From the NCBI RefSeq assembly GCF_002261425.1, contig NZ_NEVJ01000002.1:186001-250000 (forward strand): a stretch of 64,000 nt of DNA, read 5' to 3'. The number at the start of each line of letters is the position of its first letter. Position 1 is the stretch's first letter. This DNA is from Bordetella genomosp. 9. Its GTDB lineage: Bacteria > Pseudomonadota > Gammaproteobacteria > Burkholderiales > Burkholderiaceae_B. A program made the translations under genes and the position numbers. The notes beneath the pieces are model-generated. The model was not told the origin of the DNA and searched no databases. It saw only the letters and a list, made by a program, of their open reading frames with translations. Of the stretch, positions 18,027 through 27,473 are shown piece after piece.

Positions 18027-19196
18027 ATGGATGAACAGTACAAGCCTGGCACGCGGCTGCTGCGTGCCGGGCGGCCGCATCGCGGCTGGGTCAACACGCC
18101 GGTCACCCGCGCCAGCACCTTTATCTACGACAACGTGCAGCAGTGGCGCGACACGCGCGCCCGCCGCGAGAAGGAACGCCTGCTGTCCTACGGCGCGCGC
18201 GGGACCGACAGCACGCATGCGCTGGAAGACGCGCTGGTCGAGCTGGAAGGCGGCTATCGCGCCAAGGCGTACCCGACCGGCCAGGCCGCCATCGCGGTGG
18301 TGCTGCTGGCCTACCTGAAGGCCGGCGACCACGTGCTGATCACCGATGCGGTGTACGAACCGGTCAGGCGCTTCTGCGCCGAACAACTGTCCCGCTGGGG
18401 CATCGCCTTCAGCTACTACCAGCCCGACGGCAGCGACCTGGCGGACCAGATCCGCCCCAATACCCGCATGATCTATGCGGAATGCCCGGGATCGCTGGTC
18501 TACGAAATGATGGACCTGCCGGCGGTCGCCGAGCTGGCGCGCCGCCACGATTGCTGGCTGGCGGTGGACAACACCTGGGGCTCGGGCCTGCTGTACAGGC
18601 CGCTGGCGCTGGGCGCGGATATCTCCGTCTGCGCGGCGACCAAGTACCTGGGCGGCCACGCCGACGTCATGATGGGTACGGTGGTCACCAACGAAAAGGC
18701 CTGGGCGCCGCTGGAGCGGGCCACCGTCGATATGGGCCAGACCGTGGGCGCCGACGATGCCTACCTGGTGCTGCGGGGGCTGCGCTCCATGCCGGCTCGG
18801 CTGGCCATGCACGAACGCCACGCGCTGCGCGTCGCGGAATGGCTGCAGGGCCGTCCGGAAGTGGTGCGGGTCCTTTGCCCCGCCTTGCCCGACCATCCCG
18901 GCCACGCGCTGTGGAAGCGGGATTGCACCGGCACCAACGGCCTGCTTTCGATCGAGTTCGCGCGCGGCATCCAGGACGCGGACGTCGAACGCATGATCGA
19001 TGCCTTCCGCCTGTTCGGCCTGGGCGCATCGTGGGGCGGCTTCGAAAGCCTGTGCGTGCCGGCCTATATGACCCGTGCGCGCACCGTGGCGGACTGGTCG
19101 GGGCGCGGATCGGTATTGCGGCTGCATATCGGCCTGGAAGACCCCGAGGACCTGATCGCCGACCTGGATCAGGCCATGGCCGCGCTGAAATGCTGA
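18027..19196 (+). CDS. metC: PLP-dependent C-S lyase (cystathionine beta-lyase type)
   Basis: 389 residues of the Cys/Met-metabolism PLP family. PLP Lys206 in AATKYLGGHADVMMG, cofactor Asp181 in VDNTW, and the family YPTGQAA phosphate-binding region at 82-88 are intact. It should eliminate a thiol plus pyruvate and ammonia from a beta-substituted alanine such as cystathionine or an S-alkylcysteine. Location after a thiol dioxygenase suggests a catabolic rather than biosynthetic role (inference). metC is the family name; substrate not proven. Confidence 0.85.
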   Translation: MDEQYKPGTRLLRAGRPHRGWVNTPVTRASTFIYDNVQQWRDTRARREKERLLSYGARGTDSTHALEDALVELEGGYRAKAYPTGQAAIAVVLLAYLKAGDHVLITDAVYEPVRRFCAEQLSRWGIAFSYYQPDGSDLADQIRPNTRMIYAECPGSLVYEMMDLPAVAELARRHDCWLAVDNTWGSGLLYRPLALGADISVCAATKYLGGHADVMMGTVVTNEKAWAPLERATVDMGQTVGADDAYLVLRGLRSMPARLAMHERHALRVAEWLQGRPEVVRVLCPALPDHPGHALWKRDCTGTNGLLSIEFARGIQDADVERMIDAFRLFGLGASWGGFESLCVPAYMTRARTVADWSGRGSVLRLHIGLEDPEDLIADLDQAMAALKC

Positions 19197-19268
19197 CACG
19201 GCGAACGCCTGACACCCTGAAACGCTGAACGCGGCGCACCCGCGCCGTTCCATACCCGATCATCCCGG

Positions 19269-19290
19269 CACGCCGCGTCCGCGCGGCGTG
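19269..19290. terminator. Perfect 9-bp hairpin between C-S lyase and rhodanese
   Basis: CACGCCGCG with CGCGGCGTG, loop TCCG, then a T5 run nine bases later (about 19299). It may attenuate read-through from the lyase into the rhodanese gene. Not a canonical terminator because of the gap before the T-tract. Confidence 0.35.
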
Positions 19291-19325
19291 AGGGGACGCT
19301 TTTTCCTTGAATTCCGCAGGCCTAC

Positions 19326-20999
19326 ATGACCCAGCAACCTACCGACGACACGTCCATTCCGCGCATCGACGCCGCCACGCTGAAACGCTGGCTGCATGAC
19401 GGCGCCGAAATCGGCTTGCTGGATGTGCGCGAGCACGGCCAGTATGGCGAAGGCCATCCCTTCCTGGCGGTGTCGCTGCCGTACAGCCGCCTGGAGATCG
19501 AAGCGCCGCGCCTGCTGCCGCGCAGGACGGCCCGGCTGGTCGCGTTCGACGACGGCGACGGCGTGGCGCCGCGCGCGGCGGCGGCGCTGCGCGGCCTGGG
19601 CTACACGGACGTCCACGTGCTGCAGGGCGGCGCGCCGGCCTGGCGGGCCGCGGGCTATACCCTGTTCGCCGGCGTCAACCTGCCCAGCAAAACCTTTGGC
19701 GAACTCGCCGAACATATCTGCCACACGCCGCGCATCAGCGCCACCGACCTGGCGGAGCGCCAGCGCAAGGGCGACAAGCTGGTCGTACTGGACGGCCGTC
19801 CGTTCACCGAGTACGCCAAGATGAACATCCCCGGCGGCGTCTGCTGCCCGAACGGCGAGCTGGCCCTGCGTATCCAGGACCTGGTTCCCGATGACGACAC
19901 CACGATCGTGATCAACTGCGCGGGCCGCACGCGGAGCATCATCGGCGCGCAGACGCTGATCAACCTGGGCCTGCCGAATCCCATCCTGGCGCTGGAAAAC
20001 GGCACCCAGGGCTGGTACCTGGCCGACCTGCCGCTGGAGCATGGCTCTCGCCGCAAGTTCTCCGACGCCATGCCGGCGCAGGCGCTGCCCGCGCTGCGCG
20101 CGCGGGCCGACGCGCTGGCGCGCCAGTACGGCGTCGATACCGTGGAAGCCGGACAGGTCCGCGCCTGGCTGGCGGATGCCGGCCGCACCACCTATCTGTG
20201 CGACGTGCGTACCGCCGAGGAATACGCCGCCGGCACCTTGGCCGGCGCGCAGCATACGCCGGGCGGCCAGTTGATCCAGGCCACCGACCAGTACGTCGGC
20301 GTGCGCAACGCGCGCATCGTGCTGCTGGATGGCGAAGGCGTGCGCGCGCCCGTGGTCGGCAGCTGGCTGAAGCAGATGGGATGGGATGCGCACGTGCTGC
20401 GCGACGGTGTCGAGGCGGACCTGCCGAAGCGCCGGTCGACGCCGTCCGGCGCATCGAGCGATGCAGGCGCGGCAGCGGCAGGGGCCGCGAGCGAAGGCGC
20501 GGCCGGCGCTTCGGCGCCGCAGCTGCCCGCCATCGCGACGGCCGCGCTGGCCGCGGCGCAGCGCGACGGCGCGGTCCTGCTGGACCTGCGCCCCGGCATG
20601 GCCTATCGCAAGGGCCACATCGCCGGCGCGCGCTGGTCCATACGTCCTCGGCTCCACACCTTGAACCTGCCGCGCGGCGCGCGGGTCGTCCTGCTGGCCG
20701 CCGAGCCCGCGGTGGCCGCGCTGGCCGCGCGCGACCTGGCGGCGCTGGGCATCGCGCAGGTACAGGCGAACTGCGACGGCGTGGACGCCTGGCGCGCGGC
20801 CGGGCTGGCCATCGAGGCCAGCGACGGCGTGCCGGCCGACAAGGATTGCATCGACTACCTGTTCTTCGTCCATGACCGCCACGACGGCAACAAGGCCGCG
20901 GCGCGCCAGTACCTGGCCTGGGAAACCGACCTGATCCACCAGATCGACGAACAGGAGCGATCGATATTCCGTTTTCCGGCCGGTTCCGCCGCCGGCTGA
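19326..20999 (+). CDS. Four-domain rhodanese-like sulfurtransferase
   Basis: 557 residues with four rhodanese homology domains at about 13-115, 134-235, 260-365 and 410-510, and a short C-terminal region with a DCIDYLFFVHDRHDG segment. Only the second keeps an active-site cysteine (Cys198 in INCAGRTRS). The equivalent loops of domains 1, 3 and 4 read DDGDGV, LDGEGV and LAAEPA and lack Cys. One catalytic and three structural domains are therefore expected. A Ser/Ala/Gly linker separates domains 3 and 4. It would shuttle sulfane sulfur; within this cluster, sulfur released by the lyase is the natural donor. Confidence 0.82.
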   Translation: MTQQPTDDTSIPRIDAATLKRWLHDGAEIGLLDVREHGQYGEGHPFLAVSLPYSRLEIEAPRLLPRRTARLVAFDDGDGVAPRAAAALRGLGYTDVHVLQGGAPAWRAAGYTLFAGVNLPSKTFGELAEHICHTPRISATDLAERQRKGDKLVVLDGRPFTEYAKMNIPGGVCCPNGELALRIQDLVPDDDTTIVINCAGRTRSIIGAQTLINLGLPNPILALENGTQGWYLADLPLEHGSRRKFSDAMPAQALPALRARADALARQYGVDTVEAGQVRAWLADAGRTTYLCDVRTAEEYAAGTLAGAQHTPGGQLIQATDQYVGVRNARIVLLDGEGVRAPVVGSWLKQMGWDAHVLRDGVEADLPKRRSTPSGASSDAGAAAAGAASEGAAGASAPQLPAIATAALAAAQRDGAVLLDLRPGMAYRKGHIAGARWSIRPRLHTLNLPRGARVVLLAAEPAVAALAARDLAALGIAQVQANCDGVDAWRAAGLAIEASDGVPADKDCIDYLFFVHDRHDGNKAAARQYLAWETDLIHQIDEQERSIFRFPAGSAAG

Positions 21000-21065
21000 C
21001 ATCACCGCCGGGCGAACGGGCCCGGTGCGAGCCACGTGAAGCACATCAACCAGAGGGGATCAACG

Positions 21066-21893
21066 ATGAGAAGCAAAGCCATCCTGTTTGCCGCCGCGGC
21101 CGCCGTCGCCACCATGAGCGCCGGCGTGGCCCATGCCGACGCGCTGGACACGATCAAGGCGCGTGGCAAGCTGATCTGCGGCACGCAGAGCGCCAGCGTG
21201 CCCTACGCCTACCAGGACACCGCCACCCGCAGCTTCGTCGGCTACGACGTGGATATGTGCGCGGCGCTGGCCAAAGGCCTGGGCGTGGCGCTGGAGCACA
21301 AGCCGCTGTCCACCGAGGCGCGCATCCCCGAACTGAAGATGGACCGCGTGGACGTGGTCGCCGGTTCCATGGCCTACCTGCCGGAGCGCGCGCAACAGGT
21401 GGACTACAGCCTGCAATACCTGCAGGGCAGCATCAAGGTGCTGGTGCGCCAGAATTCCGGCGTCGCGTCGCTGAAGGACCTGGCCGGCCGCAAGGTTTGC
21501 GCGTCCAAGGGGTCGAGTTCCGCGGCGATCGCCGCCCGCGTGCTGCCGAATTCGCAGGTCCTGTCCTTCCAGGACGTGGCGTCCTGCTACCTGGGCCTGC
21601 AGAATGAGAAGGTCGATGGCTTCACGGCGGGCGAACTGATCCTGAAGCGCTTCGAGCTGGATTCGCAGAAGACCGGCACGCCCGTGGTGCTGCTGCCCGA
21701 GCCGACCTATGTCGAACATATCGGCGTGGTGGTCAACAAGGGCAATCCCAAGCTGCTGGCCGCCGTCAACAAGGTGATCCAGGATATGGACAAGGACGGC
21801 ACGCTGGACGCCATGTACACGAAGTGGCTGGGCGCGGATTCCATCTACAAGCTGACCCGTACCTTCAAGGTCGAGCCGGTGAACGCCGAGTAA
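21066..21893 (+). CDS. Polar amino acid ABC transporter, periplasmic binding protein
   Basis: 275 residues, signal peptide cleaved after AHA (about residue 23), then a type-3 solute-binding fold beginning DALDTIKARGKLICGT. Family members bind amino acids; FVGYDVDMCAALAKGLG is typical. The ATG at 21066 has GAGGGG upstream. First of four transporter genes (receptor, two permeases, ATPase) in the same direction. In this setting cystine or another sulfur amino acid is likely (inference). Confidence 0.87.
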   Translation: MRSKAILFAAAAAVATMSAGVAHADALDTIKARGKLICGTQSASVPYAYQDTATRSFVGYDVDMCAALAKGLGVALEHKPLSTEARIPELKMDRVDVVAGSMAYLPERAQQVDYSLQYLQGSIKVLVRQNSGVASLKDLAGRKVCASKGSSSAAIAARVLPNSQVLSFQDVASCYLGLQNEKVDGFTAGELILKRFELDSQKTGTPVVLLPEPTYVEHIGVVVNKGNPKLLAAVNKVIQDMDKDGTLDAMYTKWLGADSIYKLTRTFKVEPVNAE

Positions 21894-21910
21894 GGCGGAC
21901 GGGAAGCGTC

Positions 21911-22606
21911 ATGCACTTCGATTTCGCTTTCCTGGCCGGCGGCAACTACGGCGCGATACTGCTGGCGGGCGCGCTGACCACCGTGCGCCTGTTCGCCGGG
22001 GCATGGATACTGGGTTTCGCCATCGCGCTGGTGTTGACGGTCCTGCGCACGATACCGTGGCGTCCCTTGCAGCTGCTGGTGGCGGCTTTCGTCGAGTACC
22101 ACCGCAATGTGCCCACCGTGGTGCAGATCATGGTGTGGTACTTCGGCATGCCGCAGGTGCTGCCCGACGGCATGCGCCTGTGGATCAACCGGGGCGATAC
22201 GGAGTTCCTGTTCGGCCTGATCGCGCTCAGCCTGAACGTCAGCGGCTTCATGTCGGAAGACATACGGGCCGGCCTGCGCGCCATACCCGGCACGCAGATC
22301 GAGGCCGCGCGTTCGGTGGGCCTGGGCGCCTGGGGCGCGCTGCGCCATGTGATGCTGCCGCAGGCGGTGCGGATCGCGGTGCCGCCGCTGATCAACCGTT
22401 CGCTGATCCTGTTCAAGGACACCAGCCTGGCGATGGTGATCGGCGTCGGCGAGCTGACCTACCAGGTCAAGGCGATCGAGAACCAGACCTTCCGTTCCTT
22501 CGAAGTGTTCGCCGTGTCGACCACCCTGTACCTGGCGGCCTCGCTCGCCTTGATGGGGTTGGGCGCGTGGTTCGGCCGGCGCTATCCGCCGGCTTACAGG
22601 AGATGA
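21911..22606 (+). CDS. Amino acid ABC transporter permease 1
   Basis: 231 residues, HisM/GlnP-type permease. About five membrane helices, with the EAA-loop region GTQIEAARSVGLGAWGALRH contacting the ATPase. It starts 17 bp after the binding protein and ends 3 bp before the second permease gene. Forms a heterodimer with the next protein. Confidence 0.88.
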   Translation: MHFDFAFLAGGNYGAILLAGALTTVRLFAGAWILGFAIALVLTVLRTIPWRPLQLLVAAFVEYHRNVPTVVQIMVWYFGMPQVLPDGMRLWINRGDTEFLFGLIALSLNVSGFMSEDIRAGLRAIPGTQIEAARSVGLGAWGALRHVMLPQAVRIAVPPLINRSLILFKDTSLAMVIGVGELTYQVKAIENQTFRSFEVFAVSTTLYLAASLALMGLGAWFGRRYPPAYRR

Positions 22607-22609
22607 GCC

Positions 22610-23302
22610 ATGTGGCAGATCCTGCATGACTATGGCCTGATGTTCCTGGTGGGCGCGTGGCCCCAGGGCCCGCTGGGCGGCATCGCCGCCACGCTGATCC
22701 TGGCCGGCGCGGGGTTGGGCATCTCGTTCCCGCTGGCCATCTGCCTGGGCCTGGCGCGCACCAGCGCGTATCGCGTCCTGCGGTGGCCGGCCACGGCCTG
22801 GGTGTATGCCTTTCGCGGCGTGCCCCTGATCATGATCATCTTCTGGGCGTATTTCGTCCTGCCGCTGCTGACCGGCGCCACGGTGCCGGCCTTCGCCACC
22901 GCGCTGTGCGCCATCGTGCTGTACGAATCGGCCTTCCTGGGCGAGATCGTGCGCGCGGGCCTGGAAGGCCTGCCACCCGGGCAGACGGAAGCGTCGCGCG
23001 CGCTCGGACTGAGCTATGCGCAGTCCATGCGGTACGTGATCCTGCCGCAGGCGCTGGCCAACATGATCCCGTCGCTGGTCAACCAGTTCGTATCCACCAT
23101 CAAGGCGACGTCCATCGTCTACGTCATCGGCGTGCAGGAACTGACCTTCGCCGCCCAGCAGGTCAACAGCATGGAAACGTCCCGCGCCCTGCAGACCTTC
23201 CTGGTGCTGGCGGCCCTGTATTTCGTGCCCTGCTTCGCGCTGTCGCGGGTGGCGGCGCGCCTGGAGCGCGGCCTGGCGAGCAGGCGGCTGCGCGCCGCCT
23301 GA
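22610..23302 (+). CDS. Amino acid ABC transporter permease 2
   Basis: 230 residues, paralogue of the preceding permease with the same topology and EAA loop (QTEASRALGLSYAQSMRYVI). The ATG at 22610 follows AGGAGA. Ends 21 bp before the ATPase. Confidence 0.88.
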   Translation: MWQILHDYGLMFLVGAWPQGPLGGIAATLILAGAGLGISFPLAICLGLARTSAYRVLRWPATAWVYAFRGVPLIMIIFWAYFVLPLLTGATVPAFATALCAIVLYESAFLGEIVRAGLEGLPPGQTEASRALGLSYAQSMRYVILPQALANMIPSLVNQFVSTIKATSIVYVIGVQELTFAAQQVNSMETSRALQTFLVLAALYFVPCFALSRVAARLERGLASRRLRAA

Positions 23303-23323
23303 GCCCGGCCATAGGAGATTGCG

Positions 23324-24049
23324 TTGATAGAACTCGAGAACGTACAGAAATGGTATGGCAGCTACCACGCGCTGGACAGCATCCATGGGCGCGTGGAGCC
23401 GGGGCAGGTCGTGGTGGTGTGCGGGCCGTCCGGTTCGGGCAAGTCGACGATGATACGCACCATCAACCGGCTGGAGCCGATACAGGGCGGGGCCATCCGC
23501 GTCGCCGGCCAGGACATCCATGCGCCGGGCCGCGACATCAACGCGCTGCGCGCCGGCATCGGCTTCGTCTTCCAGCAGTTCAACCTGTTTCCGCACCTGT
23601 CGGTGGCGGACAACATCATGCTGTCGCCGCTGCGCGTGGCCGGCATGCCGCGCGAGCGGGCGGCCGCGCTGGCGCGCGACCTGCTGGCCAAGGTCGGCCT
23701 GGAGCACAAGTACGACGCCATGCCCGCCAGCCTGTCGGGCGGACAGCAGCAGCGCGTGGCGATCGCCCGCGCCCTGGCGCAGCACCCGCCGCTGATCCTG
23801 TTCGACGAGCCGACCAGCGCGCTCGACCCGGAAATGGTGGGAGAGGTATTGTCCGTCATGAAGCAGCTGGCCGCCGAAGGCATGACCATGGTGGTGGTCA
23901 CCCACGAAATGGGCTTCGCGCGCGAAGTGGCGGATCGCATCTGGTTCATGGACCAGGGCCGTATCCTGGAAGACACCACGCCCGCGCGGTTCTTCACCAG
24001 CCCGGAACACCCGCGTGCGCGCAAGTTCCTGGCCGACATCCTGCACTGA
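23324..24049 (+). CDS. Amino acid ABC transporter ATPase
   Basis: 241 residues, GlnQ/HisP class. Walker [10 protein letters not shown] at 34-42, signature LSGGQ at 137-141 and Walker B ILFDE at 158-162 are intact, with a Q-loop at 84-85. The gene begins with TTG at 23324 behind AGGAG; no ATG fits. Powers import by the two permeases. Confidence 0.9.
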   Translation: MIELENVQKWYGSYHALDSIHGRVEPGQVVVVCGPSGSGKSTMIRTINRLEPIQGGAIRVAGQDIHAPGRDINALRAGIGFVFQQFNLFPHLSVADNIMLSPLRVAGMPRERAAALARDLLAKVGLEHKYDAMPASLSGGQQQRVAIARALAQHPPLILFDEPTSALDPEMVGEVLSVMKQLAAEGMTMVVVTHEMGFAREVADRIWFMDQGRILEDTTPARFFTSPEHPRARKFLADILH

Positions 24050-24124
24050 GTTTTCATCGTCAGACCGTTTCATCAACCATGGCGGCGGCCGCGCAGCGGA
24101 TCGCCGTCGACAAGGGGAAGTGCC

Positions 24125-25090
24125 ATGCAGTTCAAATCGATCACCGCGCTCGGCGCGGCCGCGTTGTGCGCGGCGGCCATTTCGTCGGCCCAGGCCGCCT
24201 TTCCGGAGCCGGCCGTGCCGGTGCGCATCGTCGTCGGATTCCCGCCGGGCGGCGGCGCGGACGTGCTCGCGCGCGCCGCCGCGCTGGGCGTTTCCAAGGC
24301 GCTGAACACCAACGTGATGGTGGAAAACCGGCCCGGCGCCAGCGGCATCATCGCCACCGATTATGTGGCGCGGGCCAAGCCCGATGGCTATACGCTCTAC
24401 ATCGCCACGCCCGGCTCGCTGACCATCCTTCCCAGCCTGCAGAAAGTGCCGTACAACCCGGCCAAGGATTTCACGCCGATCTCGCTGCTGGTGACGATGC
24501 CGAACGTGCTGGTCACCAGCCCGAATTCGGGCATCAACAGCATCAAGGACCTGATCGCGCGGGCCAAGACCGGCAAGGACGTCACCTATGCGTCCGGCGG
24601 CAACGGCACGATCGGCCAGATGGCGGCGGAGCAGTTCAATATGATGGCCGGCATCCGCATGCGCCATATTCCCTACAAGGGCACGACGCCCGCGCTCACC
24701 GACGTCGCCAGCGGGCTGGTGGAAGTGACCTTCTCCGACCCGTCGGTGAAGACGCTGGTGCAGGGCGGCAAGCTCAAGGCCCTGGGCGTGACCACCACGT
24801 CGGCGTCCAGCGAGTTTCCCGGCGCGCCGCCCATCGGCGAGGCGGTGCCCGGCTACGAGCTGACGAACTGGTACGGCGTCATCGCGCCCGCGGGCGTGCC
24901 GGCCGACGTCGTCGACACGCTCAACAAGGCGTTCGCGCAGGCGATGGCGAATCCGGATATCGTCAAGCAGCTGGCCGCGTCGGGGATGACGGCGACGTCG
25001 GATACGCCCGCGCAGTTCGGCGAGCTGATGACCAAGGAGCGCGCCAAATGGGCGGATCTGGTCAAGAAGGCGGACATCCGGCTCGATTGA
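24125..25090 (+). CDS. Bug/TctC periplasmic receptor 1
   Basis: 321 residues with signal peptide (cleaved about residue 24, AQAAFPE). Then the conserved Bug opening PVRIVVGFPPGGGADVLAR and the two domains of the tripartite tricarboxylate receptor family. These bind small carboxylates or related ligands. No TctA/TctB permease genes lie near, so it is an orphan, as most Bug proteins are. Placed between the ABC transporter and the molybdenum reductase, possibly the same operon. A tandem repeat starts at its stop codon. Confidence 0.88.
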   Translation: MQFKSITALGAAALCAAAISSAQAAFPEPAVPVRIVVGFPPGGGADVLARAAALGVSKALNTNVMVENRPGASGIIATDYVARAKPDGYTLYIATPGSLTILPSLQKVPYNPAKDFTPISLLVTMPNVLVTSPNSGINSIKDLIARAKTGKDVTYASGGNGTIGQMAAEQFNMMAGIRMRHIPYKGTTPALTDVASGLVEVTFSDPSVKTLVQGGKLKALGVTTTSASSEFPGAPPIGEAVPGYELTNWYGVIAPAGVPADVVDTLNKAFAQAMANPDIVKQLAASGMTATSDTPAQFGELMTKERAKWADLVKKADIRLD

Positions 25091-25141
25091 CCCGGTCTGG
25101 ATGGACCCGGTCTGGATTGACCCGGCCTCGATTGACCCAGG
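25082..25141 (+). repeat. 15-bp tandem repeat spanning a stop codon
   Basis: Four units of 15 bp resembling CTCGATTGACCCGGT (25082-25096, 25097-25111, 25112-25126, 25127-25141), the first being the last codons and stop of the Bug gene. Three of four units contain an in-frame TGA; the second has TGG instead. Confidence 0.9.
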
Positions 25142-25172
25142 CGGCGGGCTGGCCCGCCGCGGGAGAAGCAGC

Positions 25173-27473
25173 ATGACTTCCATTCCATCCGATGAGCGGC
25201 GCTATCCGCAGCTCGCGCATTGGGGCGCGTTCAACGCCGTGGTGCGCGACGGCCGGCTGGTTGCCTGCGAGCCGTTCGAGCAGGACCCCGCGCCTTCGCG
25301 CATGCTTGAAGCCATCGCACCCATGGTCTATTCGCCGCGCCGCATCGCCCGTCCGGCGGTACGCAAGTCCTGGCTTGCCACGCACGGCGCGGCGGGCGGC
25401 GAACTACGCGGCCGCGACGAGTTCGTCGAGGTCGATTGGGACGTGGCGCTGGACCTGGTGGCGGCGGAAATCGGGCGAACGCGCGAAGAGCAGGGCGCCG
25501 ACGGCATATTCTGCGGTTCCTACGGCTGGTCTTCCGCCGGCCGCCTGCACCACGCCCGTTCGCTGATACGCCGCTTCTACTTCGCCGGCGGGGGCGGGGT
25601 CGACCAGGTCGGCAACTACAGCTGGGGCACGGCGCAATTCATCCTGCCCCACGTCATCGGGACGTACACGCCGCTGACCGGCCGCGTCACATCGTGGCCC
25701 AGCATCATCGCGCATACCGACGTGTTCCTCGCCTTCGGCGGACTGGCCCTGAAGAACGGCCAGGTGTCGTCCGGCGGCGCGGCGGAACATACGCAGGAAT
25801 ACTGGCTGCGGCAGCTGGCGGCCAAGGGTGCGCGCGTCGTCAACGTCAGCCCGACGCGCGGCGATTGCCCCGCCTTCCTGGATGCCGAGTGGATACCCAT
25901 ACGGCCGAATACCGACGTCGCGCTGATGCTGGCGCTGGCGCACGAACTGCGCCGCATGGAGGCCCACGACCCGGCCTTCCTGGCCAGCTATTGCGTCGGC
26001 TATCCCGCGCTGGAAGCCTACTTCATGGGGACCGCCGACGGTGTGCCGAAATCGCCGGAATGGGCGGCGCCCATCACCGGGATTCCCGCCGAACGCATCC
26101 GCGAGCTGGCGCGGGCATTGCGCGGCACGCGCAGCTATCTGACGTGTTCCTTCGCCGTGCAGCGCGCGCAACATGGCGAACAGCCGTACTGGATGGTGAT
26201 CGCGCTGGCGGCGATGCTGGGGCAGATCGGTCTGCCGGGCGGCGGCTTCGGTTTCGGCCATGGCTCGATGAACGGCGTGGGCAATCCGCGCATCGCGACG
26301 TCCGGGCCGGAAATGCCCGTGGGGCGCAATCCCGCGGATCTGTCCATCCCGGTGGCGCGGCTGACGGAAATGCTGGAAAGGCCGGGCCAGCCATATCCCT
26401 TCCAGGGCCAGACGCACCGCTATCCGGATATCCACTTCATCCACTGGGCCGGCGGCAATCCCTTCCATCACCACCAGCAGTTGAATCGCCTGCTGCGGGC
26501 TTGGCGCGGCAAGCCGCGCACCATCGTCGTCAATGAAATCTGGTGGACGCCGGTGGCGCGCCATGCCGACATCGTCCTGCCGATCACCACGTCGCTGGAG
26601 CGCAACGATATCGGCGGTTCTTCACGCGACCGCTATGCGCTCGCCATGCATCGCGCCATCGATCCGGTCGGCCAGGCGCGCAACGACCTGGACGTCTTCG
26701 CCGACCTGGCGCAGCGCCTGGGTTATCGCGACCGCTATACCGAAGGCCGCGACGAAATGGCGTGGATCCGCCATATCTATGCGCAATTCGCCCGCACGCA
26801 GGAGCATGCCGGCATCACGATGCCCGACTTCGACGCCTTCTGGAATCTGGGGCACGTCAGGCTGCCGTCCCCCGCCAGGGATTTCATCCTGTTCGAGGAC
26901 TTCCGCGACGACCCGGCGGCGCATCCGCTGCGCACGCCCAGCGGACGCATCGAACTCTACAGCCACACCCTGGCGTCGTACGGTTGCGAGGACTGCGGGC
27001 CGCATCCGCGCTGGATGCCGCCGGGCGAATGGCTGGGGGCTCCGGCGGCGCGCGATTATCCGCTGCACCTGCTGACGGTGCAGCCGGCCGACCGCCTGCA
27101 CAGCCAGCTGGATCCGGCGCCGCTGGCGCAATCCGGCAAGGTGGCGGGGCGCGAGGCCGTCCGCATCCATCCCGCCGACGCGCGGGCGCGGGGTCTGCGC
27201 GATGGCGACGTCGTGCGCCTGTACAACGCGCGCGGCGCCTGCCTGGCCGGCGCACGGCTGGATGACGGACTGCTGCCTGGCACAGTGGTGATGGCCACGG
27301 GTGCCTGGTTCACGCCGCCGGCCGGCGGCGATGCGCCGGAAGACGCCGGTACCGCCAACGTCCTGACGCTGGACGTGGGCACTTCCACTTTGACGCAAGG
27401 ACCGAACGCCATGAGCTGCCTGGTGCAGGCGGAGCGCTGGAGTGTCGGCCGCAACGAAACGAAAGGAGCATGA
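25173..27473 (+). CDS. Molybdopterin-dependent S-oxide reductase (BisC/DMSO reductase type)
   Basis: 766 residues, close to BisC length (777). The YGWSSAGRLHHARSL segment matches the DMSO/TMAO/biotin-sulfoxide reductase molybdenum site; Ser121 is the likely Mo ligand. Molybdopterin-binding domains follow (NPFHHHQQLNRL and NEIWWTPVARHADIVLP at about 430-470; the dinucleotide-binding C-terminal domain at about 640-760). There is no Tat signal and no iron-sulfur Cys motif at the N-terminus, so it should be cytoplasmic as BisC is. Substrate could be biotin or methionine sulfoxide or another S-oxide. Stop overlaps the next start (ATGA). Confidence 0.85.
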   Translation: MTSIPSDERRYPQLAHWGAFNAVVRDGRLVACEPFEQDPAPSRMLEAIAPMVYSPRRIARPAVRKSWLATHGAAGGELRGRDEFVEVDWDVALDLVAAEIGRTREEQGADGIFCGSYGWSSAGRLHHARSLIRRFYFAGGGGVDQVGNYSWGTAQFILPHVIGTYTPLTGRVTSWPSIIAHTDVFLAFGGLALKNGQVSSGGAAEHTQEYWLRQLAAKGARVVNVSPTRGDCPAFLDAEWIPIRPNTDVALMLALAHELRRMEAHDPAFLASYCVGYPALEAYFMGTADGVPKSPEWAAPITGIPAERIRELARALRGTRSYLTCSFAVQRAQHGEQPYWMVIALAAMLGQIGLPGGGFGFGHGSMNGVGNPRIATSGPEMPVGRNPADLSIPVARLTEMLERPGQPYPFQGQTHRYPDIHFIHWAGGNPFHHHQQLNRLLRAWRGKPRTIVVNEIWWTPVARHADIVLPITTSLERNDIGGSSRDRYALAMHRAIDPVGQARNDLDVFADLAQRLGYRDRYTEGRDEMAWIRHIYAQFARTQEHAGITMPDFDAFWNLGHVRLPSPARDFILFEDFRDDPAAHPLRTPSGRIELYSHTLASYGCEDCGPHPRWMPPGEWLGAPAARDYPLHLLTVQPADRLHSQLDPAPLAQSGKVAGREAVRIHPADARARGLRDGDVVRLYNARGACLAGARLDDGLLPGTVVMATGAWFTPPAGGDAPEDAGTANVLTLDVGTSTLTQGPNAMSCLVQAERWSVGRNETKGA

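Noticed and set aside
19197..19268. Further stop-duplicating repeat after the C-S lyase
   Set aside because: The CTGAMAC-like units are too irregular in length to be called a tandem repeat.
21845..25183. A very long open frame antisense to the ABC/Bug genes
   Set aside because: It is an antisense shadow produced by high G+C codon bias; the opposite strand has recognised genes with proper starts.
25173..25260. Tat signal on the molybdoenzyme
   Set aside because: No twin-arginine plus hydrophobic segment; the N-terminus is polar as in cytoplasmic BisC.
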